A stretch of 64,000 nt of DNA, from positions 1 through 64,000 of the forward strand of contig DYIL01000009.1 in NCBI GenBank assembly GCA_020723665.1. Reading direction: 5' to 3'. The notes under the pieces were generated by a model. The model did no database searches and was not told the origin of the DNA. It worked only from the letters and a program-made list of their open reading frames with translations. Below are positions 9,852 through 17,953 of the stretch, one piece after another; the first letter of the stretch is position 1; each line of letters opens with the position of its first letter. The stretch is from Methyloversatilis universalis. GTDB lineage: Bacteria > Pseudomonadota > Gammaproteobacteria > Methylococcales > Methylococcaceae. A program made the position numbers and the translations under genes.

Positions 9852-10898
9852 TCACGTGTCGGCACGGTGACCGAAGACCGGAAGCTGACCGTTGTGACGC
9901 GGCAAGCGGGAGCCCGCAAAACAAAAGGCGGCATTGAGCAGAACATCGCTCGAGCGCAGCAGGCGGCTCGTCAGAACGGTCGCTTTCACGGCCCGGCGTG
10001 TAATCTTGACTTGCGACGAGTCGCTGAAATAAAGATTCTTGTTGATTTTGCGCAGGGTCAGCACCGCCATTCCGAGCGCCCATAGACAGAACTCGCGAAG
10101 TCCGGTCTCGTGCGCTGGTATATACAAGGTATAGGCGAGTGCATTCTTCAAGTGCCCGTGAGCAATCCCGATCAGTTGCCTGAACCCCTCGCAAAACCTG
10201 GGGTCGTTATGATCCGGTTTAAGCTCGCGCAAATCGAATCCGCATCGGGCGAATATATCGCGCGGCAGCCAGCAAACTCCGCGGGCGTGATCATCCCAAA
10301 GATCCTTGAGAATATTCGTCATCTGCAGACCCTGTCCGAACGAAACCGCCAAAGTCATCATCTCATCGCGATGAGCTGCGATCGCCGGGGAGTAGTGACA
10401 GAACAACCTGGTCAGCATTTCTCCCACCACACCGGCCACGTAATAACAGTAGTCGCTCAATTCCTCCATGTTCGAGAGACCGTATCTCAGGTCTCGGTCC
10501 TGGAATTCGGCCATGCCTCTCGCCATGATTTCGACGCAGGTCGCGAGCGCTTCCTGCTGCGGCCGATCGAAGCTGTGGGTGATGGCGATAGCCCTGGGAA
10601 TCAAATGGATCAGTTCGTGTTCGGCCGGGCTGGTACTCGTCGAGAGGCGGGGACTAAGTTGGTCTCTAAGCCGCTCGGCGCTCTCGCTGCCTTGAACCAC
10701 GCGCGCGAACTGCTGACAGAACTCGCGCTTTTCCGCGGACGTGAGTGCAGTCTCGTCCTCGATGGTATCGACGATGCGGCACAGCAAATAAGCGTTCGAA
10801 ACCGGCTTTGCCAAGACCGGCGGCAATTGCGGGATGGTGAGTGCAAAGGTACGGGAAACGCCTTCCAACAAGTGGGACTGCAAAGCGTCGTCGCTCAT
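9852..10898 (-). CDS. Squalene synthase, single-enzyme (farnesyl-diphosphate farnesyltransferase) type
   Basis: A 348-residue squalene/phytoene synthase-fold enzyme. The first Asp-rich motif is DTIED (44-48), preceded by LLCRIV as in eukaryote-like squalene synthases, and the second is DLWDD (199-203), followed by the PRDIF segment. It would join two farnesyl diphosphates into squalene, the Shc substrate. No hpnC, hpnD or hpnE is present here, consistent with a one-enzyme route. The frame is open to 11114, but a good minus-strand promoter at 11045-11072 lies inside that stretch, so the ATG at 10898 is preferred although it lacks a clear ribosome binding site. Confidence 0.83.
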   Translation of the reverse strand: MSDDALQSHLLEGVSRTFALTIPQLPPVLAKPVSNAYLLCRIVDTIEDETALTSAEKREFCQQFARVVQGSESAERLRDQLSPRLSTSTSPAEHELIHLIPRAIAITHSFDRPQQEALATCVEIMARGMAEFQDRDLRYGLSNMEELSDYCYYVAGVVGEMLTRLFCHYSPAIAAHRDEMMTLAVSFGQGLQMTNILKDLWDDHARGVCWLPRDIFARCGFDLRELKPDHNDPRFCEGFRQLIGIAHGHLKNALAYTLYIPAHETGLREFCLWALGMAVLTLRKINKNLYFSDSSQVKITRRAVKATVLTSRLLRSSDVLLNAAFCFAGSRLPRHNGQLPVFGHRADT

Positions 10899-11319
10899 CA
10901 CGTCTGGGCCCGAGGAAAGGCTTCCGTTCGCACGGACGAGTGTTGCTCCGTTCAAGTTCAAAAATTCCAACCAGTTTTTAGATGCGATGTTCCGGCCAGT
11001 TCGTTTTGAGATGAGGCAGCAACGGTTCGCTGGGAAAGTTGCCAATTCTAGCGGTCTAGCCTTGATCGTCAAGATGTGTTGTATTTTAACGAAATTTAGT
11101 TGAGGAAAATACAACTACAAGCTAGGATGTTGCGCTAGAATCAAGATCGGACCAATCCAAAGTAACCGATTTAAGATCTAAGGCAGGCGGTTCGGTGAAT
11201 TCCAAAGTGCATTGGTCGGGAATTCAGTTGTGGTTTATAGTCTGTGGCGTCTTTCTGACGTTATAAAAACAGGCTTCTTTTTCAAGGTGAATCGAACTTG
11301 TCAGATCGGGGGAAGGTGA
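10899..11319. other. Intergenic region between divergent squalene synthase and hpnH
   Basis: A 421-base region with the squalene synthase promoter near 11045-11072 and an AT-rich tract (about 11070-11300) that must hold the hpnH promoter. GGGGGAAGG directly before the hpnH ATG is a strong ribosome binding site. No terminator or other gene was found. Confidence 0.6.
11045..11072 (-). promoter_or_regulatory. Sigma-70-type promoter for the hopanoid operon
   Basis: On the minus strand TTGACG (11072-11067) and TAGAAT (11050-11045) are separated by 16 bases. This places the start of transcription near 11038 and gives the squalene synthase mRNA a leader of about 140 bases. It also argues against starting translation at 11114. 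Confidence 0.6.
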
Positions 11320-12426
11320 ATGAGCGTTCCAATACGGCAACAATTCAGCGTCGCTAAGTATCTTTTGCAACAAAAAATAAAGGGAAACAAGCGTTATCCG
11401 TTAGTGTTGATGCTCGAGCCCCTTTTTCGCTGCAATTTGGCCTGTGCCGGTTGCGGCAAGATCGATTATCCTGACGAAATTTTGAATCGCCGACTCAGCG
11501 TCGACGAATGTTTGGCGGCTGTTGACGAATGCGGCGCGCCGATCGTTTCCATTGCCGGGGGCGAACCGCTGTTGCACAAGGAATTGCCGCAGATCATCGA
11601 AGGGATCATTCAGCGTAAGAAGTACGTGTATCTTTGTACCAATGCGCTTTTGCTCAAGAAACGCATCGACGATTACAAACCCTCCCCCTATCTTACTTTC
11701 TCGATACATCTCGACGGCAATCGAGAGCGTCACGACGCGTCCGTTTGCCAGAAAGGCGTGTTCGATCGTGCTACCGAAGCCGTGGAAATGGCTATCGCGC
11801 GCGGGTTCCGCGTCACCATCAACTGCACCCTGTTTCAGGGTGAGAAAGCCGAAGAAGTCGCCGAATTCCTCGACTATTGCAAAAAACTCGGGGTCGAAGG
11901 CACGACGATCGCGCCGGGATTCAGCTACGAACACGCACCGATGCAGGACATTTTCATCAAGATGCGCGACAGCAAGGAGTTGTTCCGCAAGGTGTTCAAG
12001 TTGGGCCGTGGCCGTAAGTGGAAACTGAACCATTCCAGCCTGTATCTGGATTTCTTGGCGGGTAATCAGGCTTACAACTGTACTCCTTGGGGCAATCCCA
12101 CCCGGAACGTATTCGGCTGGCAAAAGCCTTGTTATTTGCTGGTCGACGAGGGTTACGCTCCGTCTTTCAAAGCATTGATGGAAGAAACCCCATGGCACAA
12201 GTACGGTAACGCCAAGAATCCGAAATGCGCCAATTGCATGGCCCATTGCGGATACGAGGCGAGCGCGGTCGAAGACGCCGTAAAAAATCCCCTGAAAGCC
12301 GCCTGGGTTGCCTTGTTTGGACCTCGTACCGATGGTCCGATGGCGCCTGAACCGGTGCCGGAATACGATGTGGACACGGTAGGCGTCAAGGTTCGACCGG
12401 CCATCCGCATCCAAGCTATCGACTGA
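11320..12426 (+). CDS. hpnH: HpnH, radical SAM adenosylhopane synthase
   Basis: A 368-residue radical SAM enzyme. The cluster-binding CxxxCxxC is C38, C42, C45 (FRCNLACAGC), followed by the SAM-binding GGEP. A C-terminal cysteine group (CANCMAHCGY) is typical of the family. HpnH adds the 5'-deoxyadenosyl radical to diploptene to form adenosylhopane, the entry to extended (C35) hopanoids, and HpnG takes the next step. A strong GGGGGAAGG site precedes the ATG. It is transcribed away from the rest of the cluster and ends at its own terminator. Confidence 0.95.
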   Translation: MSVPIRQQFSVAKYLLQQKIKGNKRYPLVLMLEPLFRCNLACAGCGKIDYPDEILNRRLSVDECLAAVDECGAPIVSIAGGEPLLHKELPQIIEGIIQRKKYVYLCTNALLLKKRIDDYKPSPYLTFSIHLDGNRERHDASVCQKGVFDRATEAVEMAIARGFRVTINCTLFQGEKAEEVAEFLDYCKKLGVEGTTIAPGFSYEHAPMQDIFIKMRDSKELFRKVFKLGRGRKWKLNHSSLYLDFLAGNQAYNCTPWGNPTRNVFGWQKPCYLLVDEGYAPSFKALMEETPWHKYGNAKNPKCANCMAHCGYEASAVEDAVKNPLKAAWVALFGPRTDGPMAPEPVPEYDVDTVGVKVRPAIRIQAID

Positions 12427-12438
12427 TTTTTCGATTGG

Positions 12439-12482
12439 GGCCGGCGGCACGGCTTGGAGATGAAGTGCCGCCGGCCTTTTTC
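12439..12482 (+). terminator. Rho-independent terminator of hpnH
   Basis: A perfect 12-bp GC-rich stem (12439-12450 with 12465-12476) with a 14-base loop is followed by a T run on the plus strand, 12 bases after the hpnH stop. Confidence 0.93.
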
Positions 12483-12554
12483 ATTTCTTCGGATTCGATG
12501 ATCGATTTCGACCGGAACCGGTATTGCCGGGGTGCGGAATGCCTCTTCCTTTTG

Positions 12555-13001
12555 CTAGAGCCAGCGCGGTACGCGGCGTTGGTATTCCTGATAATTCTCC
12601 GCAAAAAGGCCAGTTAACTTGGTTTCCTCGTAAGGAATGAAGTGCCGATCGATCACGAAAAAAAAGCCTATCGGCGCAATGAACATCGATAGCGAGCCGA
12701 CAAACAAGGCGAGTCCCGTCAAAGCCGTGAGTATTCCCAAATACATTGGGTTGCGCGTCCAGCAATAAGGGCCGTCTTTTGCGAGCGCAGTAGGATCGTC
12801 CGTAGGGACGAATGTGGTTCGGAGAAGGCGGAATTGAAACAGCGCCGAGGCGCTCGTAGCAACACCCACGGCGATGAGTATGATTCCCAGGCTGGGTATA
12901 TTGATGAACGGGAATCCGGCGGTTACCGGGGTTAAGCCGAAACCTAGACCGGCAAGAGCCAAGGCAATGACGGGGGGCGGAAAACGAAGTATCTGCTGCA
13001 T
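12555..13001 (-). CDS. Isoprenylcysteine carboxyl methyltransferase-like integral membrane protein
   Basis: A 148-residue membrane protein with four hydrophobic segments. The tail GPYCWTRNPMYLG and the E-NYQEYQRRVPRWL end are hallmarks of the ICMT/PEMT-like family of small membrane methyltransferases (SAM-binding RNPMY-type motif). The substrate is unknown; in bacteria it may be a lipid or a small molecule. The ATG at 13001 was chosen because the segment above it (to 13109) is not conserved-looking. It has no obvious partner among its neighbours. Confidence 0.75.
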   Translation of the reverse strand: MQQILRFPPPVIALALAGLGFGLTPVTAGFPFINIPSLGIILIAVGVATSASALFQFRLLRTTFVPTDDPTALAKDGPYCWTRNPMYLGILTALTGLALFVGSLSMFIAPIGFFFVIDRHFIPYEETKLTGLFAENYQEYQRRVPRWL

Positions 13002-13121
13002 AATCGAACAATAACCGGACAAGCTTAGTGGATGGGGGCGATGATACGGCAGGCGCCTACCGCCTGAAAAGCCCGTCCTCGATCCGAGATTTCCGGAACT
13101 ACAGCGCAAGCTCCGGCCGTC

Positions 13122-13859
13122 TCAGCGTAGAAATCGACCGGCGTCGTTCAATTGCCAGTGAATGTCCGGTGCTCGGGCACAGAGTGCGGCACTGACGTCC
13201 TCGCCGAGATTCAAATTCCGGAGTAGCCAGTCACCGGGATTACCGCACGATTCCGGTATCTCTTCCCAGCGGGGAATTTCGTCGGACGAGAGAACGCACC
13301 GGCTCAGCCCGAGTCCCAAACCCCGGCCTACAGCCTTGATGAACGCTTCTTTGTACGTCCAGACATCAAAAAATGCCGGCAACCGCTTGGAGGGAGGAAG
13401 CGACTGCCAGCGGTCCCGCTCGGACGGCGCAAAACAACGGTCCACCAGACCTTCTATATGCATCAGCGGACGCCGGATTTCGATGTCCACGCCGAGCGCC
13501 ATCTCTAAGCCCACGGCAAAAAGGGCCCGGTCCCCGGAGTGGGACACGTTAAATACCAAACCCCGGTCAGGTCCCGTCCCGGCGAGCCGCGGTTTGCCAT
13601 GTTCGCCGCGTTCGAAGCGGAGCATATGCGGTGCGAGGCCCAGATAACTGGACAGCAGGATTCGCAATGTCCCTTGCGTCGCGATGAAACGCTGTTTGTG
13701 AATATCGGAGCGGAACTGTGAGCAGCGATTGCGCTCGCTCGGATCGAGCGTGCTCCAAAGGGCATCCTGATCGACCGGTGTAACGGCGAGATTCAAATGC
13801 CAAACATGGATTTCAGTGCCGTTAAGCTGCGGCATGGCATAGGGTTGGGAGTTCATCAT
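13122..13859 (-). CDS. Sfp-type 4'-phosphopantetheinyl transferase
   Basis: A 245-residue Sfp-type transferase that moves phosphopantetheine from CoA to a carrier-protein serine. The NVSHS segment (104-108), the Mg-binding GVDIEI (Asp125, Glu127) and WTYKEAFIKAVGRG (from 167) are all present. The larger, two-domain Sfp form usually serves secondary-metabolite or aryl-polyene carrier proteins rather than only fatty-acid ACP. It is transcribed away from an aryl-polyene-like FabG/GT2 pair across a 581-base gap, which supports but does not prove that role. Confidence 0.9.
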   Translation of the reverse strand: MMNSQPYAMPQLNGTEIHVWHLNLAVTPVDQDALWSTLDPSERNRCSQFRSDIHKQRFIATQGTLRILLSSYLGLAPHMLRFERGEHGKPRLAGTGPDRGLVFNVSHSGDRALFAVGLEMALGVDIEIRRPLMHIEGLVDRCFAPSERDRWQSLPPSKRLPAFFDVWTYKEAFIKAVGRGLGLGLSRCVLSSDEIPRWEEIPESCGNPGDWLLRNLNLGEDVSAALCARAPDIHWQLNDAGRFLR

Positions 13860-14138
13860 GTGCTATTTCGGTCGGCGGAGTTCCGATAGGAATCAGGCGA
13901 ACGTCAAGTTTCGTCCGCTGTCTTTTCGATTCGATTTCCTGGGAGTGAAGGATTCAGGATGGCATTCATGACCCGCAAAACTTAAAATTCGCCCCTCGTC
14001 GCAAACGTGCTGGTTCGTCGATTGTTAATCGGGCCTCAAAATACTCTCCCGGCATTTGGGGTCATCGCCAAGGCCGATTATCCAAGAAACGGCAGTTGGA
14101 CGTGCTCGAGTGTGCGGCGGGCGGGGGCGGCCGGCAAG

Positions 14139-14164
14139 CCTGTCCTGAGCCTGTCGAAGGGCGG
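14139..14164 (+). repeat. REP-type repeat fragment
   Basis: CCTGTCCTGAGC is followed by CTGTCGAAGGGCGG. The same two blocks, in either order and orientation, recur at 39376-39400 and 58741-58766, each time in a gene-free stretch. Confidence 0.6.
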
Positions 14165-14228
14165 TTCGCTTCGCTCACCGCATCCTACTTTTCGGGTGCA
14201 TCGAAGCGGTCAACTGCTGTTTGTAAAA

Positions 14229-14316
14229 TTATACGCCCGGCCTTGCCTCGCGCGGCTACTGCCGCACCAGGGCATTCATACCCTGGATAAACCGGGCTTA
14301 AGTTATAGGCCCGGCC
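14229..14316 (+). ncRNA. Possible structured RNA (three-way junction), unassigned
   Basis: An outer stem GCCCGG/CCGGGC (14235-14240 with 14292-14297) encloses a hairpin GCGGC-TACT-GCCGC (14252-14265) and a second hairpin CCAGGG/CCCTGG with an 8-base loop (14267-14286). Two near-identical 14-mers flank the whole. It resembles no riboswitch or tRNA I know. It lies about 125 bases before the fabG-like gene, so it could be a leader element, a small RNA, or chance folding of GC-rich DNA. Confidence 0.25.
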
Positions 14317-14440
14317 GATAGACGACGGTCGGCGATCGGAATTCCGAGATTCTACGGTAAAGCGAAAATTTATGGAAAAATGAGTCGACATCGGCGGAGT
14401 TTCGGTTGAGCCGTGATTTTGATCTAAGGCGGCCTTTTCT

Positions 14441-15160
14441 ATGAAACGGGCATTGGTAACCGGCGGCAGCGGAGCGATCGGCGGGGCGATCGCGCGACAA
14501 TTGGCTGATGACGGCCTGCATGTGATCGTGCATGGTTTTGGAAATCGCGCCGGCGCGTGCCGCGTGGTTGAAGACATAAGGGCGCGGGGTGGATCGGCTG
14601 AAACCGTGTTCTTCGATGTCGCGGATGGGGGCTCCGCCGAAGCGGCGTTGGAAACGCTGCTGGAGGCCGGCGCCATCCAAGTATTGGTGAATAATGCCGG
14701 CATTCATGACGATGCGCCGCTGGCCGGCATGCGCCGGGAACAATGGCAGCGCGTTCTCGAAATTTCGTTGAACGGGTTCTATAACGTCACCCAACCACTG
14801 CTCCTACCCATGATTCGGACCCGATGGGGGCGCATCGTCAGCGTGTCGTCGGTGGCCGCGCTCATGGGGAACCGAGGGCAAGCCAATTATGCGGCAGCCA
14901 AGGCCGGCTTGATCGGTGCCTCCAAGTCGCTCGCTCTCGAACTTGCGCCTCGCGGAATCTCGGTGAACGTAGTTGCACCGGGAATCATCGAAAGTCCCAT
15001 GATTTCGGAGATCTTCAACCCCGACTTGATCAGACAGTTGGTGCCGATGAAACGCGCCGGGACGCCCGAAGAAGTGGCTCATCTGGTCAGCTTCTTGGCC
15101 TCTGACAAGGCGTCCTATATCACGGGGCAGGTGTTCTCCGTCAACGGCGGCATGGCATGA
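14441..15160 (+). CDS. fabG: 3-oxoacyl-ACP reductase, aryl-polyene-cluster FabG type
   Basis: A 239-residue short-chain dehydrogenase. The nucleotide-binding TGGSGAIGG (7-15), NNAG and the catalytic YAAAK (Tyr150, Lys154) are intact. It should reduce a 3-oxoacyl-ACP with NADPH. Segments such as VNNAGIHDDAPLAGM and LLPMIRTRWGRIVSVSSV recall the FabG copies found in aryl-polyene/xanthomonadin clusters rather than the fatty-acid operon FabG. It overlaps the following glycosyltransferase by 4 bases (ATGA). No acpP, fabD or fabF is adjacent. Confidence 0.85.
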   Translation: MKRALVTGGSGAIGGAIARQLADDGLHVIVHGFGNRAGACRVVEDIRARGGSAETVFFDVADGGSAEAALETLLEAGAIQVLVNNAGIHDDAPLAGMRREQWQRVLEISLNGFYNVTQPLLLPMIRTRWGRIVSVSSVAALMGNRGQANYAAAKAGLIGASKSLALELAPRGISVNVVAPGIIESPMISEIFNPDLIRQLVPMKRAGTPEEVAHLVSFLASDKASYITGQVFSVNGGMA

Positions 15161-15960
15161 ATCCAGCCCGAACAGAGAACGCCGGTTTCGAGTGTAGCGA
15201 ACGGTGTGCCGTGGTGATTCCGGCCTTCAACGAGGCGGCCACCATCCGGGAGGTCGCAAGTGCGGCGCTTCGGTTCGTGCCACGGGTTATCGTGGTGGAC
15301 GACGGTTCGAGCGACGGGACGTCCTCGGCTCTGGACGGGCTGGCTATCGAGTTGCTCCGGAACGATACGAATCAGGGCAAGGCGGCTAGCCTTTGGCGCG
15401 GCTTGCAGCATGCGCTGAGCGATGAAAACATTACGGCCGTGATGACCATCGACGGCGACGGACAACACGATCCGGCCGAAATTCCCAAGCTGCTTTCCGC
15501 GGCGCGCCGGTTCCCGCGCCATATCGTGATCGGGTCCAGGCTGTGGAACCGGGCTGCCATACCGCCGGCCCGCTACCGCGCCAACCGTTTCGCCAATTTC
15601 TGGATTGCCTGGGCATCCGGGCAGCCGATCGAGGATAGCCAATCGGGTTTCCGGGTTTATCCCGCGGACTTGATCCGGTCGGTAAAGCTGTCCTGCACCA
15701 GGGAAAAAAGTTTCGTATTCGAAAGCGAAATTCTAATCGAAGGCGCCCGCATGGGGTTTTATGCCATGCCGGTGCGAGTCAGCACCGTTTATCGCGGCAA
15801 TGCGCGGCCCAGCCATTTCCGCCCGGTGACCGACATCCTGAGGATTACGCGGATGGTGGCGTGGAAGCTGCTAGCCAAAGGACTTTATCTGCAGGGACTT
15901 TGGCGCAGCCTGACCATGCGCCCGATGAACTGCGAGCAGTGCGGCTCGCACCGCACGTAA
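15157..15960 (+). CDS. Family 2 glycosyltransferase
   Basis: A 267-residue GT-A fold glycosyltransferase without predicted membrane segments. VVDDGSSDG (Asp48-Asp49) and the DGDGQHD metal-binding segment (99-105) mark GT2. The segments RYRANRFANFWIAW and ARPSHFRPVTDI resemble the GT2 found in aryl-polyene and xanthomonadin gene clusters. The C-terminus carries an odd CEQCGSH pair of cysteines. It is coupled to the FabG-like reductase by a 4-base overlap. The sugar donor and acceptor are unknown. Confidence 0.83.
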   Translation: MNPARTENAGFECSERCAVVIPAFNEAATIREVASAALRFVPRVIVVDDGSSDGTSSALDGLAIELLRNDTNQGKAASLWRGLQHALSDENITAVMTIDGDGQHDPAEIPKLLSAARRFPRHIVIGSRLWNRAAIPPARYRANRFANFWIAWASGQPIEDSQSGFRVYPADLIRSVKLSCTREKSFVFESEILIEGARMGFYAMPVRVSTVYRGNARPSHFRPVTDILRITRMVAWKLLAKGLYLQGLWRSLTMRPMNCEQCGSHRT

Positions 15961-15977
15961 CCGAAACAGAAGATTGT

Positions 15978-17276
15978 ATGATGGCGATCAATTCGGCTCA
16001 GGGCGGCGTTCAGACGACCGAACACATACTCCTTTTTACCCTTGTGCAGCTGGCCGTCATCATCATCGCGGCGCGCGTGGCGGGCTATTTGGCGAGGCGA
16101 GTCGGTCAGCCTCGGGCTGTGGGCGAGATTGTCGCGGGACTCCTGCTCGGGCCTTCGCTGTTCGGGGTGGTCGCGCCGGAGACTTTCCACTTGATATTTC
16201 GGTCGACCGACACGACCCCCATCAGCGTTATGAGCCAGATCGGGCTGATCATGCTGATGTTTCAGGTGGGTCTGGAATTCGACTTTTCCCAGCTCAAGTC
16301 ACCGGAAAACAAGCGCGCGGTCGGCTTCATAAGTGTTCTCGGGATTGCGCTGCCCTTTGTGCTGGGAATGGCATTCGGTTATGGGTCCGCACCGCATCTC
16401 GCTGCGGGTATTTCCGTGCCGGAATACGCCTTGTTCATAGCTGCTGCCTTTTCGATTACGGCCGTGCCGATTTTGGGGCGCATTATGATGGAGTTCGATC
16501 TGACGCGCACTCGGATCGGGGTCATCACCATCTCTTCGGCTGCCGTCAACGACGCGGTCGGCTGGATGCTGCTGGCATTCATTTCGGCTGCCGTGACGGC
16601 ACATTTCTCGGTTGCCGGCATGTTGGCTCAGCTGGGCTTGTTGTCGCTTTACGTCGTCGTATGCCTGTACGCGGTGCGGCAAGTGCTGCGGTTCATCGTG
16701 CGCCGTTTCGAGTTCAACCATCAGGCGTTGCCGCAAGACCTCATGGCGATCCTCTTGGTTATCGTGTTCACGTCGGCCATGTTGACCAGCACACTTGGAG
16801 TCTTCGCCATCTTCGGCGGTTTCATGATGGGGGTCTTGTTGCACGATCAGCGCGAGTTGGTGGAGGCATGGAAGAACAAAGTCGCCGATTTGGTTACGGT
16901 GTTCTTTCTGCCGATTTTTTTCACCTATACCGGCCTGCGTACCGACATAGGAGGATTGGAAACCGCGGAACTTTGGCTTTGGTGCGCGGTGCTCGTGTTT
17001 CTGGCTGTTTTGGGGAAATTCGGTGGCTGTTACGTCGGGGCGCGGCTTTCCGGCTTGGAGCGCGCGGAAGCACGGAACATCGCCATCATGATGAATACGC
17101 GCGCGCTGATGGAACTGGTGGTCGTAAACGTGGGGTTCGAACTCGGCGTAATCCCCGGCCAAGTCTTCACCATGCTGGTGCTCATGGCGATCCTGAGCAC
17201 GATCATGACGGCACCGGGGCTTCGTGCCTGGCTGCCGTCTGTAGGACACGCGATTCCCGTTGAGCGTGACGCTTAA
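15978..17276 (+). CDS. CPA2-family cation:proton antiporter
   Basis: A 432-residue polytopic protein with about 12 membrane segments, of the KefB/NapA-like monovalent cation:proton antiporter 2 group. The GQPRAVGEIVAGLLLGPS segment after the first helix and the NDAVGWM segment (conserved Asp in the ion-binding core) are typical. The C-terminal TrkA-N and nucleotide-binding domains of Kef channels are absent. The frame is open further upstream into the glycosyltransferase, but the ATG at 15978, just after that gene's stop, gives the normal N-terminus. The exchanged ion (Na+ or K+) cannot be told from sequence. Confidence 0.88.
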   Translation: MMAINSAQGGVQTTEHILLFTLVQLAVIIIAARVAGYLARRVGQPRAVGEIVAGLLLGPSLFGVVAPETFHLIFRSTDTTPISVMSQIGLIMLMFQVGLEFDFSQLKSPENKRAVGFISVLGIALPFVLGMAFGYGSAPHLAAGISVPEYALFIAAAFSITAVPILGRIMMEFDLTRTRIGVITISSAAVNDAVGWMLLAFISAAVTAHFSVAGMLAQLGLLSLYVVVCLYAVRQVLRFIVRRFEFNHQALPQDLMAILLVIVFTSAMLTSTLGVFAIFGGFMMGVLLHDQRELVEAWKNKVADLVTVFFLPIFFTYTGLRTDIGGLETAELWLWCAVLVFLAVLGKFGGCYVGARLSGLERAEARNIAIMMNTRALMELVVVNVGFELGVIPGQVFTMLVLMAILSTIMTAPGLRAWLPSVGHAIPVERDA

Positions 17277-17284
17277 CCCGGTGC

Positions 17285-17926
17285 TTACGCGCGTAAGCGG
17301 CGTTTCTCCAGACTTTTCCGCCAGGATTGCGACAGCGCCTCGATGCGGAGAGCTTTCGCGATAATCTCTTGTTGACGGGGGCCTTTTATGATCGCAAGCA
17401 TGGCATCCGCGATGTTCAGTCGCTCCGGGTCTTCCCGAAGGCGGACGATGGGATCGCCGGAACACACTTCGCCCTCTTCGAGTACGCGAAAATAAAAACC
17501 GGTTCGGCCCGACTTGAGAAAGATGTCGACAAACGAAGAGTCGCCCATCTTGATCCCGAGTTTGAAGCAGGGGACGCGCGGCTGGGTGACTTGCACCACG
17601 ATCTTGCCGACTTGGAAGATGTCGCCGATGTGAACCGATTCGTCGGGCATCCCGCTGACGGTGAAGTTTTCGCCGAATTGTCCGTAGGGGAGGGATGGCT
17701 TTCCCAATTCCTTTTCCCAGAAGCGGTAGTTTTCCACGGTATAGACATAAATGGCTTTGTCTTTGCCGCCATGATTTTCGAGGTCGACTTGTACGTCCCC
17801 CTCGAGGCCGAACGCGCCGGCTTTGACGAGGCCGTCGACGGGTTCTTTGAAAATGCCCGTGGAAACCGAGCGGCCGTCGTATTCGATCTGTTTGGCTTCA
17901 GCCAAGCTGATTGCTAAGAGTTCCAT
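17285..17926 (-). CDS. MOSC-domain protein, YiiM-like
   Basis: A 213-residue soluble protein with a MOSC domain, the fold that binds molybdenum cofactor or acts on N-hydroxylated bases in YiiM/YcbX proteins. The segment DLENHGGKDKAIYVY, the QPRVPCFKLG stretch with the conserved cysteine, and GRTGFYFRVLEEG are all typical. The C-terminal helical tail (LNIADAMLAII) fits the YiiM subgroup. I use the ATG at 17926; a GTG 18 bases upstream is possible. It follows rnhB closely and may be the last gene of the envelope operon. Confidence 0.85.
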   Translation of the reverse strand: MELLAISLAEAKQIEYDGRSVSTGIFKEPVDGLVKAGAFGLEGDVQVDLENHGGKDKAIYVYTVENYRFWEKELGKPSLPYGQFGENFTVSGMPDESVHIGDIFQVGKIVVQVTQPRVPCFKLGIKMGDSSFVDIFLKSGRTGFYFRVLEEGEVCSGDPIVRLREDPERLNIADAMLAIIKGPRQQEIIAKALRIEALSQSWRKSLEKRRLRA

Positions 17927-17953
17927 CGGTATCTCGCTGATCACTGGAATGTT

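Larger units (their letters stand above)
13860..14440. other. Intergenic region with REP fragment and RNA-like fold
   Basis: A 581-base gap without a convincing gene, between the divergent phosphopantetheinyl transferase and fabG-like gene. It holds a REP-type fragment (14139-14164), a 63-base segment that can form three perfect nested stems (14235-14297), and two near-identical 14-mers, TTATACGCCCGGCC at 14229-14242 and TTATAGGCCCGGCC at 14303-14316, which flank that segment. Confidence 0.6.

Noticed and set aside
10899-11114. Longer squalene synthase start at 11114
   Set aside because: It would place the start codon upstream of the operon promoter at 11045-11072, and the extra 72 residues do not look like the family.
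14235-14297. A tRNA gene
   Set aside because: The segment has stems, but no anticodon arm of 5 bp with a 7-base loop, no TTC-type T loop and no normal acceptor stem length.
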